A stretch of DNA of 64,000 nucleotides from assembly GCA_052143315.1 (NCBI GenBank), contig JBKQTE010000057.1, positions 52,514 to 116,513 of the forward strand, in the 5' to 3' direction. This stretch comes from DASZIT01 sp052143315 (GTDB lineage: Bacteria; Actinomycetota; Acidimicrobiia; Acidimicrobiales; RAAP-2). The notes beneath the pieces were generated by a model, which was not told the DNA's origin, ran no database searches, and worked only from the letters and a program-made list of their open reading frames with translations. The translations under genes and the position numbers were made by a program. Below, piece by piece: positions 18,643 to 25,837 of this stretch. Positions within the stretch are counted from its first letter, which is position 1. The number at the start of each line of letters is the position of its first letter.

Positions 18643-20698
18643 CTCCGACCGCCGCAATCGGGAAGAGGACGGCATAGGGTGCCTCCGGCGTGACGGCGGG
18701 CGGCGTGGCCAGCTGCGACTCCGCCAGCTCGTACACCTCGGCGCTGGAGAAATTGCTGTCGAAGAAGAGGTCACCACGGGCGTCGAGGGCGACCCCTCCC
18801 TGTTCCGGGGAGTTGTCGGCCTGTTCGCTGACCACGACGGTGCCGTTGGCCGAGTAGGCGCCGGTGCCGGAGTCCCCGGTGTACTCCGTGACCAGATCGG
18901 CACCGGTCCCGTAGACGAAGAGATCACCGCCGTGGTCAACGGCGATCCCGCCGTTTCCGGCCCTCGCCACGGTGATCCCGTCGACGGCGTACGCCTGAGT
19001 CGCGGGGTTCCACAGGTACTCCTGCACCCGATCGTTGCCGGTGTCCTCGACGAACAGGTCACCGCTGGTGTCGAGGGCGAGTGCGAACGGGGAGAACGAC
19101 TGAGCGTCTCCGTCGCTGCCTCCCACCCCGGCCAGCTGGCTCGGTCCTGAGCCCGCTCCTCCCACCCCGGCGACGACCGTCCCGGTTGCCGGGTACGAGC
19201 GTGTGGTCGGGTTGTAAGCGAACTCCTCAACCTGGTCACCGGCGGCCGCGAACAGATCGTCGTGGCGGTCGACGGCGAGGGCTCGCACCACCAGCTGGGA
19301 GAGTTGCGTGGCACCGGGCACGGGCACCCCGGTGGGGGCGTAGCTGCCGGTGAACGGGTGGCGCTGGTACTCGTCGACACCCGGGGTGTCCCCGCTGGCG
19401 ATGAACACGTCGCCGCCTCGATCGACGGTCACCACGGTTCCGGCCCCGAGGAGCGTGCCGTCGGGGGAGTAGGTACCGGTCCGGCCGTCGATCCGGAACT
19501 CGTACACGGCGTCGTCGACCGAGTCGGCGACGAACAGCTCGCCGCGGCCGTCGACCGCCAAGCTGCTGACTCCCTCGTTCTGTCGCCCCAGCTGTCCCAA
19601 GACCGTGCCCTGGGGAGCGAACGTGCCCGTGGAAGGTTGCGGGGAGAGCTCGAGCACCATGTCCCACTCGGTCAGGTTGGGGTTCGTCGTCTGTGCGGTC
19701 TCGCTGACGTACAGGTTGCCCCGGCGGTCGAACGCCACCCCGGACGGCCCGATCATGGCGCCGGGATCCACCGGCACCCCGGCACTGGCGAAGGTCCCTG
19801 TCGTCGGGTTGTAGGTGTACTCGAGTACTCCCCCATTGCCCAGGTAGCTGTACGAGACGAAGAGGTTCCCGCTGGCATCGGAGGCGAGTGCGTCGGCGGG
19901 CTCGTGATAGCTCGTCAGGTCGGCCACCACCGTGCCGGTCGTCGAGTAGGTGCGGGTGGCCGGATGGTAGGGGAACTCCAGCACCGACTCACCGTCGGCC
20001 ACGAACAGATCGCCCCTGGCGTCGAGGTTCAGCTGGCCTGCGGAGGCGTTCGTTCCCAGCGCCAAGCTGGTGGCGGTGGAGGCGAAGGTGTGCGTGGCGT
20101 GGTTGTAGGCGAACTCCAGCAGCTGCGGGGTGTTGTCATCGACGAACAGGTCACCGTTGGCGTCGAGGGCCACCCCGTACGGCGAGCCGAGCTGGGTGGA
20201 TCCCGGTGCCTGCACCCCCGCTCCGGCGACCGTCGTGGCCGCCGCTGCGTAGGTGCCGCTGTGGCGGTCGTAGGCGAACTCCTGAATCCGACGGTTGCCG
20301 GTGTCGGCGACGAAGAGGTCGCCATGGGAGTCGAGGGCCACTTGGGTGGCTGAGCCCAGGGCAAGCTGGGTGGGTCCTGGGCCGACCCCGCCGACTCCGG
20401 CCACCGTCCTCCCCGTCGCCGATCGGGTGCGGGTCGTCGGGTGGGCGAACTCCACCACTCCTCGGTTGGGGTCGGCCACGAACAGGTCGCCTCTGCCGTC
20501 GAGCGCCAGACCTCCCGGATCGTCGAGTTGGCCCACGCCGATACCGAAGGCATCGACGCCGGCCACCGGCACTGGGGGTGTGCCCGTCGCCGAGGTGGGA
20601 CCTTCGGCGCCCAGGGCGAGCGCGGCAGGTGCGCTCGCCACCTGCAAAGCCAGCGGCACGAACAACAGAGCCGGCAGCATCAACAACCGAGTACGCAT
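18566..20698 (-). CDS. secreted, membrane-anchored beta-propeller-like (NHL-type repeat) protein
   Basis: 710 residues. A signal peptide (MRTRLLMLPALLFVPLALQVASAPAALA) is followed by about ten or more repeats of about 50 residues with the pattern ...LDxxGDLFVADxxNxxVxEFxYxPxTxTYxxTGTVVAGxGG... covering about 50-650. A C-terminal hydrophobic helix (AVLFPIAAVGVIGGLVW) and an Arg-rich tail (RRRRAARSR) would anchor it with the repeats outside. The GDLFVAD motif is typical of NHL-like propellers. The role is probably binding or adhesion at the cell surface; the ligand is unknown. GTGAGGG lies before the ATG at 20698. An inverted repeat is just upstream. Confidence 0.83.
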   Translation of the reverse strand: MRTRLLMLPALLFVPLALQVASAPAALALGAEGPTSATGTPPVPVAGVDAFGIGVGQLDDPGGLALDGRGDLFVADPNRGVVEFAHPTTRTRSATGRTVAGVGGVGPGPTQLALGSATQVALDSHGDLFVADTGNRRIQEFAYDRHSGTYAAAATTVAGAGVQAPGSTQLGSPYGVALDANGDLFVDDNTPQLLEFAYNHATHTFASTATSLALGTNASAGQLNLDARGDLFVADGESVLEFPYHPATRTYSTTGTVVADLTSYHEPADALASDASGNLFVSYSYLGNGGVLEYTYNPTTGTFASAGVPVDPGAMIGPSGVAFDRRGNLYVSETAQTTNPNLTEWDMVLELSPQPSTGTFAPQGTVLGQLGRQNEGVSSLAVDGRGELFVADSVDDAVYEFRIDGRTGTYSPDGTLLGAGTVVTVDRGGDVFIASGDTPGVDEYQRHPFTGSYAPTGVPVPGATQLSQLVVRALAVDRHDDLFAAAGDQVEEFAYNPTTRSYPATGTVVAGVGGAGSGPSQLAGVGGSDGDAQSFSPFALALDTSGDLFVEDTGNDRVQEYLWNPATQAYAVDGITVARAGNGGIAVDHGGDLFVYGTGADLVTEYTGDSGTGAYSANGTVVVSEQADNSPEQGGVALDARGDLFFDSNFSSAEVYELAESQLATPPAVTPEAPYAVLFPIAAVGVIGGLVWLRRRRAARSRQPAPPVNG

Positions 20699-20727
20699 CA
20701 GGGCCCTCACCCTTCCGCCAAGGTCAG

Positions 20728-20751
20728 GATGCACGTTCGAAAAGGTGCATC
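20728..20751. repeat. inverted repeat upstream of the propeller gene (possible operator or hairpin)
   Basis: GATGCAC at 20728-20734 and GTGCATC at 20745-20751 form a perfect 7-bp inverted repeat with a 10-nt spacer, about 30 bp upstream of the start at 20698. It could be an operator or a 5' UTR hairpin. Confidence 0.4.
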
Positions 20752-21009
20752 ACGATCCAAGCAGCCAAGCTACGGCAGCTTGTCGACGGAGATCAACCCC
20801 GGAATTAGCGACATTGGCCCCTTGTGCCATCGACAACAGGACGCCCGGTGTAGTGGATACGGCTCACTCGCACGAAGTGGTCGTCATTCCGTGCCGGTCG
20901 GACCCGCCGGACCGTGACCTACACCTGGGTGTCGACGACCAAGCTCCGTGATGTGCACGCGGCCACCCGCCCGGCCGTACCACCAGCCCGCACCCTGGCT
21001 ACCCGGCAG

Positions 21010-21015
21010 TACACT
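21010..21015 (+). promoter_or_regulatory. -10 hexamer, leaderless promoter of vapBC
   Basis: TACACT ending 7 nt before the GTG at 21023; no ribosome binding site between. Confidence 0.45.
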
Positions 21016-21022
21016 TGAGTCC

Positions 21023-21247
21023 GTGACCGACCTGCATGTGCAGATCCCCGATGACGTTGCCGTGCGCGTAGCCACAGAGGCGCGGGACAGGGGCGTCACG
21101 CCTGACGAAGTTGTTGCAGAAGCGCTGCGAGCCCATGTGCCCGTCAAGACGACCGGTGCGCTCGGGTTCATCGGTATCGGCCAGGCAAAGTCTGGTTTCT
21201 CCGCACGAGCTGCCGAGCAGCGCATGGAAGTCGAGGGATTCGTCTGA
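21023..21247 (+). CDS. vapB: VapB-type antitoxin
   Basis: 74 residues. It begins MTDLHVQIPDDVAVRVATEARDRG, a beta strand plus helix typical of ribbon-helix-helix antitoxins, then VTPDEVVAEALRAH as the second helix. The C-terminal tail (GFIGIGQAKSGFSARAAEQRMEVEGFV) resembles VapB toxin-binding tails. It overlaps the PIN-domain gene downstream by 4 nt, the usual antitoxin-toxin arrangement. It should bind and neutralise the toxin and repress its own promoter. Confidence 0.85.
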   Translation: MTDLHVQIPDDVAVRVATEARDRGVTPDEVVAEALRAHVPVKTTGALGFIGIGQAKSGFSARAAEQRMEVEGFV

Positions 21248-21660
21248 ACGTCACCGTCGTCGACACTGGGCCGCTCGTCGCTGCCGCTCTGGTCGACGAT
21301 CCCGACCACACCTCGTGCGCTACGTGGTTTGAGCAGGCCACTGGATCGCTCGTGGTCCCCGACCCGGTGATTCCTGAGGTGTGCTACCTCCTCGCCACCG
21401 GTGCCCGCACTCACGTCGAAGTCGCCTTCTTGCGCAACCTGATCGGTAATCGCCTGGCCATCGAGCATGTCGACGAATCAGATATCCAACGCATGACCGA
21501 ACTGGTCGATACCTACGCCGACCTCCCCCTCGGTGCGGTCGATGCCTCTGTCGTCGCCGTCGCCGAGCGGCTTGGAGCGACCGAGGTCGCCACTCTCGAT
21601 CATCGCCACTTCGCTGTCGTCAGGCCACGCCACGCGCCAGGGTTCACCCTCCTCCCCTGA
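21244..21660 (+). CDS. vapC: PIN-domain ribonuclease toxin VapC
   Basis: 138 residues if translation starts at CTG 21244. The PIN acidic residues are all present: VVDTGPL (Asp, about 6), PEVCYLL (Glu, about 43), GAVDASVVAVAERL (Asp, about 98) and VATLDHRHF (Asp, about 117). VapC toxins cleave tRNA or rRNA in a Mg-dependent manner. No ATG, GTG or TTG exists before the essential first Asp: the first GTG is at 21352, inside the domain. CTG 21244 overlaps the vapB stop (CTGA) and has GAGGGA about 6 nt upstream, so a non-canonical CTG start with translational coupling is most likely. Confidence 0.82.
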   Translation: MNVTVVDTGPLVAAALVDDPDHTSCATWFEQATGSLVVPDPVIPEVCYLLATGARTHVEVAFLRNLIGNRLAIEHVDESDIQRMTELVDTYADLPLGAVDASVVAVAERLGATEVATLDHRHFAVVRPRHAPGFTLLP

Positions 21661-21810
21661 TCGATGCGCTCTCGTCGGTGGGATCTCCCCGGATTCACGG
21701 CATCTTTGGCCGATAGCGCCTCTTCTTCTTCTTCGTTCGATGTTCCGATCGATGTTCTACGAAGACGTTCGATTGAGTATCGGGCCATTGGTTTACCCAG
21801 GCGGACGAGT

Positions 21811-22938
21811 TCACGCCAGCTCGCGCCGGCGCATCTTCCCGCTCGGGGTCCGGGGAAGGGCGTCCACTAGCACCAGCTCCTTGGGAGCGGCCCAGGGTCC
21901 CAACTGCTCGCCCACGGCCGAACGCAGCTCGTCGAGGGTGGGCGCTGACTCGGGGTCGACCGGCACCACCCACGCCACCACCCGCTCGCCCCACGCGGGG
22001 TCGGGCCGCTTCCACACGCCGACCTCGGCCACCCCGGGGTGCCGGGCGATGACGTCCTCCACCGACACCGGCCAGACCTTCTCGGCGCCGGTCACCACCA
22101 CTTCGGCCATCCGCCCGAAGACCGACAGCACGCCGTCGGCCCCGAGGCTCCCGGCGTCGCCGGTCGGCAGCCACCCGCCGTCGAGGAACGGCACGCTGCC
22201 GTCCCGGTAGGCCCGCAGCAGCGTCGGTCCCCGTACCAGCACCTCGCCCTCCGCTCCGAAGGTGCCGTCCCCGATCCGGAGCTCCACACCGTCGAGCGGC
22301 CGGCCGTCGTAGACGACCCCCGAGCCCGTCTCCGTCATGCCGTAGGTGGTGACGACGTTGGGGGCCAGCCGCTCGGGCGGGGCGGCACCACCCAGCAGGA
22401 CCCGGCGGTAGCCCGAGGTGTCGGTTCTCCGCAGGGCGGTGGCCACCAGCGACACCAGGGTGGCCCCGTCCTTCGCCCGGCGCTCCACCTCGGCGGCGTC
22501 GAACCGCTCGAGGACCGTGAACGGCGTGCCGGTGAGGATGGCCCGCACCACCACCGACAGTCCGCCGATGTGGGCCAGGGGCAGGCAGGCCACCCAGTGG
22601 TCGCGGTCCGGGTCGACGCCCAGGGCCCGCGAGGTGGCCTCGGCCGACGCCCGGACGGCGTCATGGGTGAGGACCACGCCCTTGGGCTCGCCGGCGGTCC
22701 CGCTGGTGGCCATCACCAGGGCGTCGCCCTCCTCGGTGGGCAGGCCGCCGGGCAGCGGGTGGGTCCCGCTCCGGTCCACCATCCGGGTCGGCCTGAGGGC
22801 CGCCATGAGACGCTCCACCGCCGGCCGGGGCAGGCGCGGGTCGACCGGCACCACCGCGTCCCCGGCGTCCCAGGCGGCCAGCAGGGCGTCGACGAAGCCC
22901 TGGCCGGCCGGGAGATCGAGCGCCACCACTTCTGCCAT
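21811..22938 (-). CDS. menE: o-succinylbenzoate-CoA ligase (AMP-binding)
   Basis: 375 residues, short for an acyl-CoA ligase but like actinobacterial MenE. The AMP-binding motif TSGTAGEPKGVVLTH is at about 83-97, YGMTETG at about 200, the hinge/adenine motif GWLPTGDAGSLG at about 250 and the catalytic Lys in PRTPSGKMRRREL near the C-terminus. It activates o-succinylbenzoate with CoA in menaquinone biosynthesis. It is divergent from menB-menA, with menH-like and menD following, which supports the assignment. TACGCT ends 6 nt before the ATG, indicating a leaderless transcript. Confidence 0.9.
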   Translation of the reverse strand: MAEVVALDLPAGQGFVDALLAAWDAGDAVVPVDPRLPRPAVERLMAALRPTRMVDRSGTHPLPGGLPTEEGDALVMATSGTAGEPKGVVLTHDAVRASAEATSRALGVDPDRDHWVACLPLAHIGGLSVVVRAILTGTPFTVLERFDAAEVERRAKDGATLVSLVATALRRTDTSGYRRVLLGGAAPPERLAPNVVTTYGMTETGSGVVYDGRPLDGVELRIGDGTFGAEGEVLVRGPTLLRAYRDGSVPFLDGGWLPTGDAGSLGADGVLSVFGRMAEVVVTGAEKVWPVSVEDVIARHPGVAEVGVWKRPDPAWGERVVAWVVPVDPESAPTLDELRSAVGEQLGPWAAPKELVLVDALPRTPSGKMRRRELA

Positions 22939-22944
22939 CGGGCT

Positions 22945-22950
22945 AGCGTA
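22945..22950 (-). promoter_or_regulatory. -10 hexamer, leaderless promoter of menE
   Basis: TACGCT on the minus strand, ending 6 nt before the ATG at 22938. Confidence 0.5.
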
Positions 22951-22990
22951 GGCGACCGTACGAGTGGTGACTCTAGGAGTGAATGGTCGA

Positions 22991-23932
22991 ATGGTTGCAC
23001 CCGACGGTGGAGACGACCGGGTCGCCGGCGATGCGGCGACGGCCCAGACGGCGATCGTGGGGCCGCCGGTCGACCCGGTGGAGCGGTTCCGCCGCCAGCC
23101 GCTGCCGGCCTGGGAGCGGCGGGGCGAGTACCGGGACATCCACTACGACGTGGCCGAGGGGATGGCCAAGCTCACCATCGCCCGCCCCGAGGTCCGCAAC
23201 GCCTTCCGGCCCCAGACCCTCTTCGAGCTGGCCGACGCCTTCTCCATCGCCCGTGACGACCCGTCGGTGGGCGTCGTCATCCTCACCGGCCAGGGCCCCG
23301 ACGCCTTCTGCTCCGGCGGCGATCAGAAGATCCGGGGCGACGACGGCTACCTCGGGGACGACGCCGTGGCCCGGCAGGGGATCGGCCGGCTCAACGTGCT
23401 CGACCTCCAGATCCAGATACGCCGCCTGCCCAAGCCGGTGGTGGCCATGGTGGCCGGCTACGCCATCGGCGGGGGCCACATCCTCCACCTGGTGTGCGAC
23501 CTCACCATCGCCGCCGACAATGCCCGGTTCGGCCAGACCGGGCCCAAGGTGGGGAGCTTCGACGGTGGGTACGGGGCCAGCCTGCTGGCCCGCACCATCG
23601 GGCTGAAACGGGCCAAGGAGGTCTGGTTCCTCTGCCGCCAGTACGACGCCGACACCGCCCTCGACTGGGGGCTGGTGAACGAGGTGGTCCCCCTGGCCGC
23701 CCTGGAGCACGAGACGGTGGCCTGGTGCCGGCAGATGCTGTCGCTGTCACCGCTGGCCCTCCGGATGCTGAAGGGCGGCCTGCACGCCGCCGACGACGGG
23801 CTGGCCGGGCTCCAGCAGTTCGCCGGTGACGCCACCATGCTCTTCTACATGAGCGAGGAGGGCCAAGAAGGACGCAACGCCTTCCAGGAGCACCGGGCGC
23901 CCGACTTCGGCCGCTTCCCCCGCCGTCCGTGA
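22991..23932 (+). CDS. menB: 1,4-dihydroxy-2-naphthoyl-CoA synthase
   Basis: 313 residues, crotonase fold. Family-specific motifs are FCSGGDQKIRG (about 105-115), GYAIGGGHILHLVCDLTIAADNA (about 156-178), and GPKVGSFDGGYGASLLARTIG (about 184-204) with the conserved Asp; the C-terminal EGRNAF motif fits MenB. It cyclises o-succinylbenzoyl-CoA to the naphthoyl ring in menaquinone synthesis. ATG 22991 has AGGAG about 11 nt upstream; GTG 22964 is an alternative. The stop overlaps menA by 4 nt (GTGA). Confidence 0.95.
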   Translation: MVAPDGGDDRVAGDAATAQTAIVGPPVDPVERFRRQPLPAWERRGEYRDIHYDVAEGMAKLTIARPEVRNAFRPQTLFELADAFSIARDDPSVGVVILTGQGPDAFCSGGDQKIRGDDGYLGDDAVARQGIGRLNVLDLQIQIRRLPKPVVAMVAGYAIGGGHILHLVCDLTIAADNARFGQTGPKVGSFDGGYGASLLARTIGLKRAKEVWFLCRQYDADTALDWGLVNEVVPLAALEHETVAWCRQMLSLSPLALRMLKGGLHAADDGLAGLQQFAGDATMLFYMSEEGQEGRNAFQEHRAPDFGRFPRRP

Positions 23933-24891
23933 CGGCGCCGGCCGCCGTTCCCGCCGCCTCGCCCGGTCGGGTCAAGCGGTGGGTGCTCGGGGCCCGGCCC
24001 CGGACCCTGCCCGCCGCCCTGGTGCCGGTGCTGGTGGGCACGGCCGCCGCCCACCCGAGGTTCGGGCCGGCGGGCTCCCCGGTCGGCGACGCCTGGTGGC
24101 GGGCGCTGGGTGCCCTGGTGGTGGCGCTGGCCATCCAGGTCGGGACCAACTACGCCAACGACTACTCGGACGGCATCCGAGGGACCGACGACGTCCGGGT
24201 CGGCCCGGTCCGCCTGGTGGCCACCGGCCTGGCCTCGCCGGGGGCGGTGAAGCGGGCCGCCCTGCTCGCCTTCGGGGTGGCCGGCGTGGTGGGTGTGTGG
24301 CTGGCGGCGGTGACGTCGTGGTGGGTGCTGCTGGTGGGGGCGGCCTGCCTGGCCGCCGGCTGGTTCTACACCGGAGGCCCCCGACCCTACGGCTACGCCG
24401 GGTTCGGGGAGCTGTTCGTCTTCGTCTTCTTCGGGCTGGTGGCCACGGAAGGCACGTACTACGTGCAGACCGATCGGCTGGGCGGGGGAGTGGTGCTCTT
24501 CGCCGCGGTGGCCGTCGGGCTGCTGTCCACCGCCCTCCTCCTGGCCAACAACCTGCGTGACATCGACACCGATCGGCTGTCGGGGAAGCGCACCCTGGCC
24601 GCCCGGGTGGGTCGACGGCCGGCCGGATGGTTCTACGTGGCCAGCGTGGCCCTCCCGTTCGTGGGAGTGGCGGTGTGGGGAGCCTTGGCCGCCAGCGGGG
24701 TCGTCGGCGGGCACCAGCCGGTGGTCACCTTCCTCCCGCTGTTGGCGGCGCCGTTGGCCGTCGGACCGATCCGGACCGTCCTGGGGGACGCCACCGGTCG
24801 GGCCCTGCTGCCGGTCCTGGCCGCCACCGGCAGGCTTCAGCTGGTGTTCGGGGTGTTGCTGTCCGGCGCCCTCTGGTGGTGGATCCGGTGA
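23929..24891 (+). CDS. menA: 1,4-dihydroxy-2-naphthoate polyprenyltransferase
   Basis: 320 residues, UbiA superfamily with about 8-9 membrane helices. The first Asp-rich motif is NYANDYSDGIRGTD (about 75-88), and the second is NNLRDIDTDRLSGKRTLAAR (about 206-225). It prenylates DHNA in the membrane to give demethylmenaquinone. The GTG start overlaps the menB stop (GTGA), so menB and menA are translationally coupled and the start is well fixed. Confidence 0.95.
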   Translation: MTAPAAVPAASPGRVKRWVLGARPRTLPAALVPVLVGTAAAHPRFGPAGSPVGDAWWRALGALVVALAIQVGTNYANDYSDGIRGTDDVRVGPVRLVATGLASPGAVKRAALLAFGVAGVVGVWLAAVTSWWVLLVGAACLAAGWFYTGGPRPYGYAGFGELFVFVFFGLVATEGTYYVQTDRLGGGVVLFAAVAVGLLSTALLLANNLRDIDTDRLSGKRTLAARVGRRPAGWFYVASVALPFVGVAVWGALAASGVVGGHQPVVTFLPLLAAPLAVGPIRTVLGDATGRALLPVLAATGRLQLVFGVLLSGALWWWIR

Positions 24892-24896
24892 GCCCG

Positions 24897-25796
24897 TCAG
24901 CCGTCGACGACCGGCGAGGAGCCGGGTGGCGCCGGGCGGGCGGGCCGCCCCGGCGGGTCCAGGTGGGCGCGGATGAGCTCGGTCACCAGCTCCGGGTTCT
25001 GGAGGTGGGGCGAGTGGCCGGTGCGGGGCACCACCATCTGGCTGGCGTTGTCGCCGATGGATGCCACCAGGCGGCGGCCGAGGTCGGTGAACTTGTCGTC
25101 GTACTCGCCGGTGACGACGAGCACCGGCATGGCCAGCCGGCCGAGGCGGTCCCACAACGGCAGCTGGGTGCCGGTGCCGGCCAGCCGGAGGCTCGACGCC
25201 AGGCCGGGGCCGGTGTTCCGGCGCCGCTCCTCGAAGGCGTTGGCCTCGGGCGCCACCCCGGCGAACAAGGGATTGTCGAGCCACCGCTTGAGGAAGGCGT
25301 CCAGCCGGGCCTGGCGGACGTCGCGGAGACCGGCGGCGTCGTCCATGTGGGGCGGCGGATCCAGCTCGAAGGCCAGGGCCTCGTCGGTGGCCCGGCGGGC
25401 GGCCCGCTCGTTGGGCAGCTCCAGCCCGCCGGTGCCGGAGATCAGGACGAGCGACCGGACCAGATCGGGTCGGCCCAGCGCCAGGTGGAGGCAGAACCTG
25501 GCTCCCATCGAGTAGCCGACGTAGGTGCCCTGGCCACCCGCCTCGCCGAGCAGGTGGGCGCCTTCGGTCAGGTCGGCAGCCACGTGCGAGGACCCGGCGT
25601 GACCGGGCATGTCGACCAGTACCACCTGGTGGTCCTCGGCCAGGCGCTCGTGGAGCGAGTTCCAGAGTCGCCCCGTCTGGGTGAAGCCGTGGGCCAGCAC
25701 GACTCGGGGCCCGATACCGAGGACCTCGGCATGCAGCGATGCGCCGGCCCGGCCGGCCCTGGGGGCGGACTCCCTATGTCCGGGAACGGGTGTCAT
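24897..25796 (-). CDS. menH: alpha/beta hydrolase, MenH-like
   Basis: 299 residues. The oxyanion region is VVLAHGFTQTGRLWNSL (about 32-48), the nucleophile elbow YVGYSMGARFCLHL (about 92-105, Ser in GYSMG), the acid in VVTGEYDDKF, and the His in PRTGHSPHLQNPE (about 262). These match MenH (SHCHC synthase), and the position between menA and menD supports it, although similar hydrolases have other roles. The ATG at 25796 gives a start 41 bp from menD; GTG 25814 is in frame upstream. The C-terminal about 20 residues are Pro-rich. Confidence 0.82.
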   Translation of the reverse strand: MTPVPGHRESAPRAGRAGASLHAEVLGIGPRVVLAHGFTQTGRLWNSLHERLAEDHQVVLVDMPGHAGSSHVAADLTEGAHLLGEAGGQGTYVGYSMGARFCLHLALGRPDLVRSLVLISGTGGLELPNERAARRATDEALAFELDPPPHMDDAAGLRDVRQARLDAFLKRWLDNPLFAGVAPEANAFEERRRNTGPGLASSLRLAGTGTQLPLWDRLGRLAMPVLVVTGEYDDKFTDLGRRLVASIGDNASQMVVPRTGHSPHLQNPELVTELIRAHLDPPGRPARPAPPGSSPVVDG

Positions 25797-25837
25797 AACG
25801 GATGGGGGCACCACCAGTGAGCGTAGCGAGGTCGGGG

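Larger units (their letters stand above)
20699..21022. other. non-coding interval between the propeller gene and vapB
   Basis: 324 bp without a supported gene. It holds the divergent promoters, a 7-bp inverted repeat near the propeller gene, and TACACT just before vapB. Base composition is visibly less GC-rich than the flanking operons. No RNA gene was recognised. Confidence 0.5.

Noticed and set aside
20800..20940. tRNA-like stretch (GTGTAGTGGATACGGCTC...)
   Set aside because: There is no TTCGA loop, no acceptor stem pairing and no 3' CCA context, so it does not fold as a cloverleaf.
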